A stretch of 64,000 bases of DNA from Antedon mediterranea (GCF_964355755.1 NC_092673.1:32249648-32313647), one strand, 5' to 3'. Positions 1 to 12,734 are shown, counted from the stretch's first letter. Translations and numbers: made by a program. Notes: generated by a model not told the origin, from the sequence alone.

Positions 1-1283
1 ACAAAAAACATATCTACACAACTTATCCTTAGACAGTAATGTTATGCAATAACTGATACTTTAAATTGTTTTAATTTCAAGTACTAGTTATTGCTGTCCC
101 CGAGGACATTTTGATAGAAACGTTAAGCTCAACAGTTCTTTTCAGAATGCTAGAAGTAACTTGCCATATGTATCCAATTAAACGCCCCAGGCATTTATTG
201 TTCAAAAGGGTTTTTAGGGGGAAAGGAGGCATCTTTATTTGGGGTATAATATGGTAACATGTATAATCAAATAAATACCACCTAGATGTAAAAAAATACT
301 GCACAATTAATATCAAAAAGTGATAAAATTATGTCAAAATGCTTGGTAAATTGTAGATTATGGTAGTTAATGAAATGTGTTGACGCAGGGAGTTGTTATT
401 AGAACTCCCTGATTCCATTAAATGGATCTTCTCCTCCAGGTGCCAGTAAAACAATGACACATCATTATCCTGACACGATTGCACTCATAATGGATCTTCA
501 TTCTATCATCTATTTGTTTGTAACTACAATTTGACAACAATCTTTTGCATAGTTTTAAATGCCAATACATAGTTTCATTACTATTGTACAATATGTCCAG
601 CTTTCCTGAAAACACCCTTGTGTACTGTAGTACAGTGTGGTAGTATGATTTTATCATGATAAACTTCTGATGCTTTTATTGTCAATGCATTCAGTACCTA
701 AAACATGTCAACGTTTCTAGTGGTATTGATAATAAATCTCCAGAAATATATATTGTTTTATTATCTACACTGGGAACAGACGTGTATATGTGTAAGTTTT
801 GTCGTTGACATTCAAAACTATTATGCAACAGTGTAATACGTAATAATGACAATGACTTGATCTATTATTGTGGTCTCCGATACCTTTTATTACATGATTG
901 TACTTCCACCAGGATAGAATGAGGTTTAATCCCGTTATTATTCTTATTATATATATAATTTTTTATATATATATATCTGGGGTGTATATTTGATTATACA
1001 TGTTACCATTATTACACCCAACAAAATAAACGCCTTCCCTGAATAAATAAATACCCGAGGCTTTTATTCGGGTAACTACAGTAAATTACTTCTAGCATTC
1101 TCAAAATGTTTGAATGTTCGGGGGTCAACAATACTTTCTAGCATTATTATAAGCAAAAGTACAATTATTACAAACAGTAAAGGATTTGTTTTAATTCCTA
1201 CAGTATAATGAAATCATTAAGCATCAATTATTGCATAACATTACTGTCTAATGATAAGTTGGGTAGATATGTTTTTCATTTAA
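1..1283. mobile_element. Foldback-type inverted repeat, left end cut by window edge
   Basis: The first ~60 bases recur, reverse-complemented, at about 1222-1282. Further inward, the stretch near 145-165 pairs with 1080-1100, and 240-278 pairs with 978-1018. The two arms are therefore long, imperfect and collinear, and they enclose about 700 bp of unique AT-rich DNA. No coding capacity is visible. This is the layout of a non-autonomous foldback or long-TIR element. Its left terminus lies before the window, so no target duplication can be tested. Confidence 0.6.
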
Positions 1284-1349
1284 AAGATTAGTAATTAATA
1301 GTATTTCTTCATCATCATGAATGTAAATATGTGTATTTCTAACAATTTG

Positions 1350-1990
1350 ATACTAAATTTAAGTTTCTACGACCTGTACTTACAGAGATAAAAAGATGCC
1401 CTGGTATGTATGTCAAAGGTCAGAAATGTCATTTCTGTTCATTTTTTACTAAAATGTTTCATTAGACTGAATATGAATGTATAGCTTCTGAACATTTTGA
1501 GACCAAAATTTACTCGCTGTGACCAGTGGTTGCCGAGATACAAATACCTATTTGTGTTTATTCATATAACCCCTGGCCTTGACCTTTTGACCTTTTGTAA
1601 CATTGTTCAAAATGTGTAACAAATAACTAAATGTATATTTCGAACAATTTGAGCCCAAATTAAAGTCTCTACGGCCAATAGTTACGGAGATACAGACATG
1701 CCCTGGTTTATGGGTCAAAGGTCAGAAATGGCATTTCCGGTCATTTTCGACTAAAATGTTTCATTAGACTGAATATGAATGTATACCTTCTGATCAATTT
1801 GAGACCAAAATTACCTCGCTGTGACCAGTGGTTGTCGAGATTTAAGGACATAATGGTGTTTGATCTTCTAACATTTGACCCTGACCTTTTGACCTTTCGC
1901 CACATTTTCAAAATGTGTAACCAAGCCAAAAATGATTGTTTGACCACCCTAAACCAATTTCTGAAGTCAAATTCTCTGGACCTCAAAGTG
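1350..1990. repeat. Two-copy tandem duplication, ~302 bp period
   Basis: The word ACTAAAATGTTTCATTAG occurs at 1448 and again at 1750, and the sequence around both sites is similar over roughly 300 bp, including a shared GTGACCAGTGGTTG segment. The copies differ by point changes and small indels. Short open frames over this stretch sit on both strands and show no conserved protein, so I do not call a gene. Confidence 0.7.
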
Positions 1991-2025
1991 CATACGAAAG
2001 TTGATCTAGCTACTAGAGTATATAA

Positions 2026-2503
2026 ACAAATAAATATTATTATTATTAGCCATTGATTTATTTAGTGCAGCTCAATACAACAATGCAATACTACACACAA
2101 AAATTACAATATTTTATACATTGGTTTGTAACTTAAAGTAAACATTTCCTTAACATATACATAGTCTCTAAAAGTATATATCTTGATTTGTTAATAAATA
2201 TCATGTACTGTATTACTGTACATCTTAAGCTCTGTCTACACTACACAAAATATAGTGTGATGTACACAAATATGGTAGTGATATGACATCACCATGTCCA
2301 TATATGGGCACATTACATTTTTTGTCGCATAAAGTTTGATGGTGTAGACAAAGCTTTAGTTACAAACTCATTCAATGATTCAATAAAATCTATAATGTTA
2401 TCTCTTTCTATTAGATTTTCGTACTTAAGGTCCCATAATCAATGTAATATATAACATCATGGTATAAAAATAATAACTTAATTTACACATTATAGTTTTG
2501 TAA
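2026..2503. repeat. Dispersed ~475 bp segment, copy 1 (empty-site copy)
   Basis: This stretch is nearly identical to 17125-17581 continued at 18207-18230. It starts at ACAAATAAATATTATTATT and contains a copy of the palindromic MITE at 2226-2359. At 2478-2481 it has one uninterrupted TTAA, at exactly the point where the second copy carries a 625 bp insertion. The copies are almost identical outside that insertion, so the duplication is recent. Confidence 0.85.
2226..2359. mobile_element. Palindromic MITE (family A), copy 1
   Basis: About 134 bp. It begins AGCTCTGTCTACACTA, ends GTGTAGACAAAGCTTT, and carries the family core ATATGGTAGTGATATGACATC. It is non-coding with long imperfect terminal inverted repeats. 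It lies inside the duplicated segment, so it was present before that segment was copied. Confidence 0.85.
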
Positions 2504-2649
2504 AAAACAGCCGCATCATCATCTATCTTTGTAGAACCTCTATTAACGAGACACTCACAATCCAAGCACAAGCACGGAGGTACAAAATCTAATGTTATAC
2601 CTCTATGATCTAAGTGGTCCCTTCATAGGAATGGCCCCTCGATACTGGT

Positions 2650-3556
2650 ATTATTTGTCATCCTTCAGGGCAGGTGTATGATTCCACTGTACATAGCCCT
2701 ATATCTGCCCTGACGGCTGACAAATAAGACATTTATTATTTGTCATCCTTCAGGGCAGGTGTATGATTCCACTGTACATACCGTATACCTGCCCTGACGG
2801 CTGACAAATAAGATATTTATTATTTGTCATCCTTCAGGGCAGGTATTGTATGATTCCACTGTACATAGCCGTATACCTGCCCTGACGGATGACAAATAAT
2901 AAACATATTATTTGTCATCCTTCAGGGCAGGTATTGTATGATTCCACTGTACATAGCCGTATACCTGCCCTGATGGCTGACAAATAAGACATTTAATATT
3001 TGTCATCCTTCAGGGCAGGTATTGTACGATTCCACTGTACATAGCCGTATACCTGCCCTGACGGATGACAAATAATAAATGTCTTATTTGTCATACGTCA
3101 GGGCAGGTATATGGCTATGTACAGTGGAATCACAGTCACACAATACTTGCCCTGAAAGATGACAAATAATAAATATCTTATTTGTCAGCCGTCAGGGCAG
3201 GTATGGCTATGTACAGTGGAATCACACAATACCTGCCCTGAAAGAGCCGTCAAGGCAGGTATACGGTATGTACAGTGGAATCATACAATACCTGCCCTGA
3301 CGGCTGACAAATAATAAGTCTTATTTGTCATACGTCAGGGCAGGTATACGGCTATGTACAGGGTGGAATCATACAATACCTGCCCTGAAGGATGACAAAT
3401 ATTTATTATTTGTCATACGTCAGGGCAGGTATACGACGGCTATGTAGCCTACAGTCCAGTGGAATCATACAATCCTGCCCTGACGGATGACAAAATGAAT
3501 AATATATTTATTATTTGTCATACGTCAGGGCAGGTATACGGCTATACAGTGGATTC
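2650..3556. repeat. Hairpin repeat array with inverted loop orientation
   Basis: About eleven units of roughly 80-90 bp. Each unit is a near-perfect hairpin: one arm reads ATTTGTCATCCTTCAGGGCA and the other is its reverse complement. The asymmetric centre contains TGATTCCACTGTACATAGCC. In the first five units (to about 3076) the centre reads in this direction. From about 3082 onward it reads as the reverse complement. Units are separated by short AT-rich spacers such as GACATTTA. Confidence 0.85.
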
Positions 3557-4624
3557 CGGAATAGTAGGCATGATTAGTTTGATTTGATTTGATTTGATTT
3601 GAATTTATTTGGAAAATCATCATAAAAAAATACATACAAAGTGATAATGTAACACTCTGACCATCAGGTCAACAACCCTTTTTTCACTATTTCTCCCTAC
3701 TCCATCTATTAACATTCCTAGTGGTTTCTTCCTATCCCTAGGTACTCTTTGTTCACTCTCCTATAACCCACATCCTTAATCAATTACTGTTTCCTCATCA
3801 TCATGGAATGTTCCCTTTACTAAATAGTCCCCTCCCAGTACATGCATATTAATTAGGACCGTTCCTTAAAATATGGATGTACTGGTAAGAGGAGAGGAGA
3901 GAAGGAAAAGAGCTTGGTAGAATAAAACATTTATAATAGAGAGAAGAAAAGGTATGTAATATAGCCAGAACAGACTGTATTACATTGCATATTTAAATAA
4001 AGCTGTATCTGACCATAAACCATATTTGCTGTTGGTACATTTTGTGACTGTGTGAAATCCTGCCACTGAGACTATATGGTATAGTAACGGATACACTAAA
4101 ATACAACCGTTACAATAACATAAATTACGGACATTACAAATAATAATACATTTTAAAAGATTTTCCAGGATAGCCCAAAAAGCTTCAGCTTATATTTCCA
4201 TTGGGATCCTTTTACAATCTAAAATAAAAAATATAAACATTACAAAGTAGGCCTATAGCATTAAACACGTAAATATAACAAAAACAATAATATAAACAAC
4301 AAGTTAAATTAAAGACGATTGACTTATAAAGTTATTTTTGGTTGAACAGAAATGTGATTTAACATTTTTCTTAAAATTAAATTTGTTTTCTATTTGTTGA
4401 ATGGAATGATTCTCCTTTTTCCTACAGCATAAACATAACCCGATTATATACAGTACTATCTTTTTCAACTGCTGCAAATGTTTGGTACACTTTCATTTCA
4501 TGTGTATTATAGCCTATGGCTGTGGTATGAGAAAGCGATATATATTTAAGTAATACCAAAGAATTCTTTGGTAATCACGGTATAAAATAGCGATGTGCGA
4601 GTAATATAGGCAGGTATATAAACT
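3557..4624. other. AT-rich gene-free stretch with a (TTTGA)n tract
   Basis: A run of about five TTTGA or TTGAT units lies near 3577-3602, followed by an A-rich stretch. This looks like the 3' tail of a reverse-strand LINE or SINE, similar to the one at 36.1 kb. The rest is low-complexity AT-rich sequence; I see no gene. Confidence 0.45.
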
Positions 4625-4839
4625 ATACCAAACTGGCGAGTAAATCATGTTTTACTTTTTAAACCTCGCAACGTCTGGTTGAAAAGGCTACTCGGACCAA
4701 TAATTTCTATTAGCCTAGGGGTTATTGCGATTTGGACGTTTCTGATTGGCTGTAGCCATGGACTATATTGATTAACACTGTTCTGATTGGTTGTAGCTTT
4801 GAATACATCTTCTCGGAACTCGTCCTTAATACAATAGCA

Positions 4840-6250
4840 ATTTAGCACAGTGTTTTACTATAATTAAATAGCAATTTAGGTAAATGTCTTTTGAAATGAA
4901 ATTAAATAAATTATAACCAATTTGGTTAGAGTAAAACACAATGATAAAGAATAGGAAACATTTAATAATATGATAAATTACATTTACATAGCAATTTAGC
5001 ACTGTGTTTTACTATAACCATGGAGTAACAATTTGGTTAGAGTAAAACACAATGATAAAGAATAAGAAACATTTAATAACATGATAAATGACATTTAGCA
5101 ATTTAGCACTGTGTTTTACTATAACCAATTTGGTTAGAGTAAAGCACAATGATAAAGAATAGGAAACATTTAATAACATGATAAATGACATTCACATAGC
5201 AATTTAGCACTGTGTTTTACTATAACCAATCAGATTAGAGTAAAACACAATGATAAAGAATAGGAAACATTTAATAATATGATATATAACATTTACATAG
5301 CAATTTAGCACTGTGTTTTACTATAACCAATTTGATTAGAGTAAAACACAACGATAAAGAATAGGAAACATTTAATAACATGATAAATTACATTTACATA
5401 GCAATTTATCACTGTGTTTTACTATAACCAATTTGGTTAGAGTAAAACACAATGATAAAGAATAAGAAACATTTAATAACATGATAAATGACATTTACAT
5501 AGCAATTTAGCACTGTGTTTTACTATAACCAATTTGGTTAGAGTAAAGCACAATGATAAAGAATAGGAAACATTTAATAACATGATAAATGACATTCACA
5601 TAGCAATTTAGCACTGTGTTTTACTATAACCAATCAGATTAGAGTAAAACACAATGATAAAGAATAGGAAACATTTAATAATATGATATATAACATTTAC
5701 ATAGCAATTTAGCACTGTGTTTTACTATAACCAATTTGATTAGAGTAAAACTCAACGATAAAGAATAGGAAACATTTAATAACATGATAAATTACATTTA
5801 CATAGCAATTTATCACTGTGTTTTACTATAACCAATTTGGTTAGAGTAAAACACAATGATAAAGAATAGGAAACATTTAATAATATGATAAATTACATTT
5901 ACATAGCAATTTATCACTGTGTTTTACTATAACCAATTTGGTTAGAGTAAAACACAATGATAAAGAATAGGAATTTAATAATATGATAATAACATTTACA
6001 TAGCAATTTAGCACTGTGTTTTACTATAACCAATTTGGTTATGGTAAAGCACAATGATAAAGAATAGGAAACATTTAAAAATATGATAAATGACATTCAC
6101 ATAGCAATTTAGCACTGTGTTTTACTATACCAATTTGATTAGAGTAAAACACAATGATAAAGAATATGAAACATTTAATAATATGATAAATAAATTGCTA
6201 GCACTGTGTTTTACTATACCAATTTAGTTTTGGATAAAGAATATGAATTT
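4840..6250. repeat. Left satellite array, ~101 bp monomer, ~14 copies
   Basis: Each monomer contains AATAGGAAACATTTAATAA, ATAGCAATTTAGCACT and a 37 bp dyad that begins GTGTTTTACT, passes through AACCAA/TTGGTT and ends AGTAAAACAC. A variant with AACCAATCAGATTAGAG occurs near 5222 and again near 5626, exactly four monomers apart, so a four-monomer block was duplicated. The array decays toward 6250. Short frames read from it are repeat artefacts. Confidence 0.9.
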
Positions 6251-6605
6251 AAAGAATGGATATAATATGATATGATACAATATGATTTTCTCCCAATTAG
6301 TAAGACATTTTGGAATACTGCGTGCGTAGTGCACCTAACAAGATCATGTTCGCTATTTAAAACTCACATTTTAAAACCGTAAACGCATAAATTTGCGGAC
6401 ATACTCGTAAAACACACTTCCAGAGATTTAATAATTTTAACAGTACTACAAAATCCATAATATAAAGTAATATAGATTTGTACAAAAAGAGCAGAACAAT
6501 TAAATTAACTGTCATTACATCTACTGAACTGTCTCATTACATCTACTGAAAAATTCATCGCGATGAATTTATTTATAATACACCAATCAGATCACACGCA
6601 ATTAG

Positions 6606-7539
6606 TATGGAATGCCAGTTTAGGCGATGATAAAATCGCGTCGATGATGCAATGAAAATTGCGTCGATGTGATGAAAATTGTGTCGATGAATATAGTATT
6701 GATGTAATGATGTGATGAACATTGCGTCGATGAAAATTGCGTCGATGTAATGAAAATTGCGTTAATGTGATGAAAATTGCGTCGATGAAAATTGCGTCGA
6801 TGAAAACTGCATCGATGAAAACTGCATCGATGAAAAAAAAAATAATTTTCATCGATGCAGTTTTCATCGATGAAAATTGCGATCTCCCTGCCGGTATGAT
6901 TTGAATATGATGTCATGGATGCTGGACATCTGGATTTTATGTACTGAACTGGTGGATTAACGGAAGCAATTAGCTAGAAGATATAATGTGTCCGAAAGGA
7001 CAATAATGGATCCATTGCTAAAATGTGTTGACAATAAATCACTAAAATGTTAATCAGTGCATATATTTCAACATTGTTTTAGTGCGCGATCACTGTGCGC
7101 TTGTCTATAACGCGCGCTAGCGCAAGCGGTAAACATGTTTATCATATCAAAATATTCAGAAACCGTCAATTTTTAGCAACATAATAACATTATTAACATC
7201 ATTATTAACATCATCATTTACTTTACTAGTAGTCATTTTCATCATTGATTGAATTAAAACCATTTGGAATTTTCATAATCAATTAAATTCATCACATCAA
7301 TTTTCATCGATGCAGTTTTCATCGACGCAATTTTCATCGATGCAGTTTTCATCGACGCAATTTTCATCGACGCAATTTTCATCGATGCAATTTTCATCGA
7401 CGCAATGTAAATTGCCTCGACGCAATCTACATTGCATCGACGCAATCTACATTGCGTCGATGCAATTTTCATCGACGCAATTTCATTATCGACGCAATTT
7501 TTATCATCGCCAAAAACTTGTGTAAAACGGCGTTCCATA
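6606..7539. mobile_element. Nested foldback with 15 bp tandem repeats in both arms
   Basis: The left end reads TATGGAATGCCAGTTTAGG. The right end is the inverse of a very similar sequence, with GGCGTTCCATA at 7529-7539. The arms are built from a 15 bp unit, GCGTCGATGAAAATT, with GCATCGATGAAAACT variants. It reads forward at about 6625-6835 and inverted at about 7300-7500. The middle (6900-7290) is unique. The long frames of repeated residues seen here come only from translating the 15 bp unit. Confidence 0.7.
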
Positions 7540-7784
7540 AGTGACGAATCGCATATTCGCCGTTTATTGTTGAGGCGCGTAAACAGTGTGCGCAATGCAC
7601 GTTTTCTTCCCATGACGAGACGAATCGATATTCGACTCTTCGTGTGACGAATAATCGCCAAATTATAATTAATATAATTAATTAATGAAATAAGATACGC
7701 AGTTGATGTTTGCATCAATTGTTCTTTAGAATAAATACTTTCGAAATACAAAACAAAAAATGTGTGGTGAGTGACGATATGTTC

Positions 7785-7825
7785 AATCATGGACCTATAA
7801 ATTACTAATTTATAGGTCCATGATT
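7785..7825. repeat. Perfect 41 bp palindrome
   Basis: Two 20-base arms are exact reverse complements, separated by a single C at 7805. The arm begins AATCATGGACCTATAAAT. It lies in the core of the 8.1 kb inverted structure. Confidence 0.9.
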
Positions 7826-8129
7826 CAATATCTGTAGCTTCAATTCAAACATAATGTAACAGAAAATTCGAAGCGTAAAAAACGTTCGTTTACACAACAC
7901 TTTTTTTTATACTTTATTATTGATTATTATATTATACAGGAATACTATTTATTTCCTCATTTCTACCCAAGAATAAACAATTTTTGGATACAAAACTTTA
8001 TGTGAATTACATTACCAAAATATTAAAATGAGGATAAAAAAACATCGCGTAAAATACTCGTACTCAAAAGCTTCTGAAATTTGTAGATATATGTCATGAA
8101 AAAGAAATTTGACATTCCCAATAATTTTT

Positions 8130-10020
8130 TTTGGCAAAAATGTAATATATGAAACATACAATTTACATAGTTTATCATTGTTTTTTATTAGAACCAATAT
8201 GGTTACACAGTTAAACATAGTGATAAAGAATAGATACTTGTTAGGTTACTACCCTACCCTCTAGTTTGAAGCGACATTATAAATTCATCGAGAAAAAAAA
8301 CGTATCGTATTCAGAAACGTTTGACATTTTGTATAGATATGTTCAATAAGACAAAACAAATTATAAATTTCAAGACAAATCGATGATTTCCATTATTTGC
8401 ATTTCAAAAAATTCACACTTATGAAAGACCATACATTTTCAACATTTCCTTTTTTCTGTGTACCGAGTTTAGAAACTTTTTGAATACCAGACGTATTTTT
8501 TTGTGATGCTTTTTCATTTGAATTGTAGTATAAAATGTCATTGAAACGAGATAAAAATCATACAAGACATGTTATAATAGGTTGCTCTATATACATAACA
8601 AAATTAGTTCTTTTTTTTGGTAAGAATCGCCAATGAAGTAGAAAGTTATTTCAGATGTAGTGTGCATTTATATGTCATTAATAGTAGGCCTAAAATATAA
8701 TATTAAATATTATAAAGAATATCAAACATTTTATGTTATGAAAAATAAAATTGACATATAAGTTTATCATTGTGTTTTACTTTAACCATTTTGGTTAAAA
8801 GTTAAACACAGTGAGTGATAAAGAATAGAACTGTTTTAGTTTATTTAACCCTAACCCTAGTTTGAAGCGATCACATATTTAATATTCATCGCTAAAAATA
8901 CGTATCGTCTTGAAAAACGTTTGATATTTGGTAGATATGTTCAATATAGGTTCTTACATCTATAATGCAAAAGAAATATCCTAATAGTTTTATTTTGATT
9001 TCTGAGAATCATCAATGAAGTAAAAATGTGTTGGAAATGTATTGTCTTTCATAAGTGTAAATGTTTAGAAATGCAAATTATTAAAATCACGAATTTGTCT
9101 TGAAACTTTTATTTTTTGTTTGTTTTATAGACGTAAGAACCTATTGAACATATTTACCAAATTTCAAATGTTTCTGAATACGATACGTATTTTTTCGCGA
9201 TGAATTAAGTATGTGATCGCTTCAAACTAGGGTTAGAGTTATTATAACCTAAAACAGTGTCTATTCTTTATCATTGTGTTTAACTGTGTAACCAAATTGG
9301 TTCTGTAAAACAAGATGATAAACTATGTAACTTGTATTTATTATTATTACATTATATGCATCCTATAATGTAATATGAAAAATAAAATGTACATAGTTTA
9401 TCATTGTGTTGTACTAAACCCAATTTGGTTAAAAGTTAAACACAGTGTTAAAGAATGAACTGTTAGGTTATTTAACCCTAACCCTAGTTTGAAGCGATCA
9501 CATACTTAATTCATCGATAAAAATACGTATCGTCTTAAAAAACGTTTGAAATTTGGTACATGTTCAATATAGGTTCTTACATCTATAATGTAAAAGAAAT
9601 ATCATAATTTGTTTTATTTTGATTTCTGGGAATCATCAATGAAGTAAAAATGTGTTGGAAAATGTGTGGTATTTCATAAGTGTACATTTTTAGAAATGCA
9701 AATTATTAAAATCACGAATTTTTTGTGAAATTTATATTTTTTGTTTGTTTTATAGACGTAAGAACCTATTAAACATATCTAACAAATTTCAAAAGTTTCT
9801 AAATACGATACGTACTTTTTCGCGATGAATTTATTATGTCGCTTCAAACTAGGGTTAGGGTTATATAACCTAAAACAGTATCTATTCTTTATCACTGTGT
9901 TTAACTGTGTCACCAAATTGGTTCTGTAAAACAAGATGATAAACTATGTAACTTGTATTTATTATATTATTACATTATATGTATCCTATTCTTTTCATAA
10001 CGTTTAGATAATAAGATATG
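8130..10020. repeat. Alternating inverted ~300 bp units in foldback core
   Basis: A block with ATAAAGAATAG, CTAGTTTGAAGCGA, a TATCGT motif and TATGTTCAATA occurs in one direction near 8220-8350, 8810-8960 and 9440-9580. It occurs in the opposite direction near 9120-9260 and 9760-9900. The words ACCAATATGGTT and ACCAAATTGGTT link these units to the flanking 101 bp monomers. No coding region is visible. Confidence 0.65.
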
Positions 10021-10059
10021 TTTAATATAATATTTTGCTATGTAAATAATATCATATAA

Positions 10060-12360
10060 TAAATGTTTCATTATCATTGTGTTTTACTGTAACCAAATTG
10101 GCTATAGTAAAACACAATACTAAATTTGTATGTAAATGTATCATATTATTATATGTTTCCTATTCTTAATTTGTGTTTTACTGTATCCAGCACAGTGCTA
10201 AATATCATTTATCATAGTTAAAATGTTTTACTCTAACCAAATTGGTTATAGTAAAACACAGTGATAAATTACTATGTAAATGTCATTTATCATATTATTA
10301 AATGTTTCATATTCTTTATCATTGTGCTTTACTCTAATCAAATTGGTTATAGTAAAACACAGTGCTAAATTTATATGTGAATGTCATTTATCATGTTATT
10401 AAATGTTTCCTATTCTTTATCATTGTGTTTTACTCTAACCAAATTGGTTATAGTAAAACACAATGCTAAATTGCTATGTAATGACATTTATCATATTATT
10501 AAATGTTTCCTATTCTATATCATTGTGCTTTACCATAACCAAATTGGTTATAGTAAAACATTGTGCTAAATTGCTAGCTATGTAAATAATCATTATTATT
10601 AAATGTTTCCTATTCTTTGTCATTGTGTTTTACTCTAACCAAATTGGTTATAGTAAAACACAGTGCTAAATTGCTATGTAATGACATTTATAATATTATT
10701 AAATGTTTCCTATTCTATATCATTGTGCTTTACCATAACCAAATTGGTTATATTAAAACATGGTGCTAAATTGCTATGTAAATAATCATTATTATTAAAT
10801 GTTTCCTATTCTATATCATTGTGCTTTACCATAACCAAATTGGTTATAGTAAAACACAGTGATAAATTGCTATGTAAATGTCATTTATCATATTATTAAA
10901 TGTTTCCTATTCTTTATCATTATGTTTTACTTTAACCAAATTGGTTATAGTAAAACACAGTGCTAAATTGCTATGTAAATGTCATTTATCATATTATTAA
11001 ATGTTTCCTATTCTATATCATTGTGCTTTACCATAACCAAATTGGTTATAGTAAAACACAGTGATAAATTGCTATGTAAATGTCATTTATCATATTATTA
11101 AATGTTTCCTATTCTTTATCATTGTGTTTTACTCTAACCAAATTGGTTATAGTAAATCACAGTGCTAAATTGCTATGTAAATAATCATTATTATTAAATA
11201 TTTCCTATTCTTTATCATTGTGTTTTACTCTAACCAAATTGGTTATAGTAAAACACAGTGCTAAATTGCTATGTAAATGTCATATATCATATTATTAAAT
11301 TCCTATTCTTTATCATTCTGCTTTACTTTAACCAAATTGGTTATAGTAAAACACAGTGCTAAATTGCTATGTAAATGTCATTTATCATATTATTAAGTGT
11401 TTCCTATTCTTTATCATTGTGTTTTACTTTAACCAAATTGGTTATAGTAAAACACAGTGCTAAATTGCTATGTAAATGTCATTTATCAAATTATTAAATG
11501 TTTCCTATTCTATATCATTGTGTTTTACTCTAACCAAATTGGTTATAGTAAAACACAGTGCTAAATTGCTATGTGAATGTCATATATCATATTATTAAAT
11601 GTTTCCTATTCTTTATCATTGTGTTTTACTATAACCAAATTGGTTATAGTAAAACACAGTGCTAAATTGCTATGTAAATAATCATTATTATTAAATGTTT
11701 CATATTCTTTATCATTGTGTTTTACTCTAACCAAATTGGTTATAGTAAAACACAGTGATAAATTGCTATGTAAATGTCATTTATCATATTATTAAATGTT
11801 TCCTATTCTATATCATTGTGTTTTACTATAACCAAATTGGTTATAGTAAAACACAGTGCTAAATTGCTATGTAAATAATCATTATTATTAAATATTTCCT
11901 ATTCTTTATCATTGTGTTTTACTCTAACCAAATTGGTTATAGTAAAACACAGTGCTAAATTGCTATGTAAATGTCATATATCATATTATTAAATTCCTAT
12001 TCTTTATCATTCTGCTTTACTTTAACCAAATTGGTTATAGTAAAACACAGTGCTAAATTGCTATGTAAATGTCATTTATCATATTATTAAATATTTCCTA
12101 TTCTTTATCATTGTGTTTTACTCTAACCAAATTGGTTATAGTAAAACACAGTGCTAAATTGCTATGTAAATGTCATATATCATATTATTAAATTCCTATT
12201 CTTTATCATTCTGCTTTACTTTAACCAAATTGGTTATAGTAAAACACAGTGCTAAATTGCTATGTAAATGACATTTATCATATTATTAAATGTTTCCTAT
12301 TCTTTATCATTGTGTTTTACTCTAACCAAATTGGTTATTGTAAAACACAGTATATTTTAC
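10060..12360. repeat. Right satellite array, ~100 bp monomer, ~22 copies
   Basis: This array is the reverse complement of the 4840-6250 array. Each unit carries AAATTGCTATGTAAATGTC, AATGTTTCCTATTCTTTATC and the dyad GTGTTTTACT..AACCAAATTGGTT..AGTAAAACAC. Multi-unit blocks recur: a shortened unit with ATTATTAAATTCCTATTC appears near 11290, 11985 and 12185. Copies are more uniform here than in the left array. Confidence 0.9.
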
Positions 12361-12734
12361 CTCAACAACATCGCCGCAAAATTGTTTATACGTTTATTTT
12401 GATTGGCTAACTAAAGTACGGTCTAATGAATATTGATATCAGAAGATTCCCTAGCTTAGTGAAAAAGTTTTATTACCAAAAATATGCTGATTACGTCACT
12501 ACCGGAAGCTGTAGTCTAGCATGATGCAGACGCAATTGATTATGTACGTTTGTTAAACATATAAAAAGCTGTAAATTACCACAAAACGACAATAGGAAAG
12601 AATTCAAAGAAATGCCCTACGTGTTCAAAATCATTGTTTTAATATAGTCTGTATGTATAACTAACAATTGACCTTGTGGAAGAGCGTATAAATTTAATTT
12701 AAAGTAAAACATGATTTACTCGCCAATTTGGTAT

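Larger units (their letters stand above)
4625..12734. mobile_element. 8.1 kb foldback-like element with inverted satellite arms
   Basis: Both ends carry the same ~34 bp terminus in opposite orientation, ATACCAAAYTGGCGAGTAA at 4625 and its complement ending at 12734. Inside each end is an array of a ~101 bp monomer: left array 4840-6250, right array 10060-12360, the right one being the reverse complement of the left. The core between them is AT-rich and contains a smaller foldback (6606-7539), a perfect palindrome (7785-7825) and more inverted ~300 bp units (8130-10020). No transposase-like frame is visible. Foldback elements with tandemly repeated inverted arms are known from Drosophila (FB, Galileo) and sea urchin (TU). 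Membership of that class is inference, and no clear target-site duplication was found. Confidence 0.6.

Noticed and set aside
7254-7790. 178-codon minus-strand frame with ASMKI repeats
   Set aside because: Most of it is the 15 bp foldback repeat, which is open in several frames because 15 is a multiple of three.
8840-9490. Interstitial telomere repeat (AACCCTAACCCTAG words)
   Set aside because: Only two units at each place, and they are part of a longer repeat that also reads CTAGTTTGAAGCG; too short to call telomeric.
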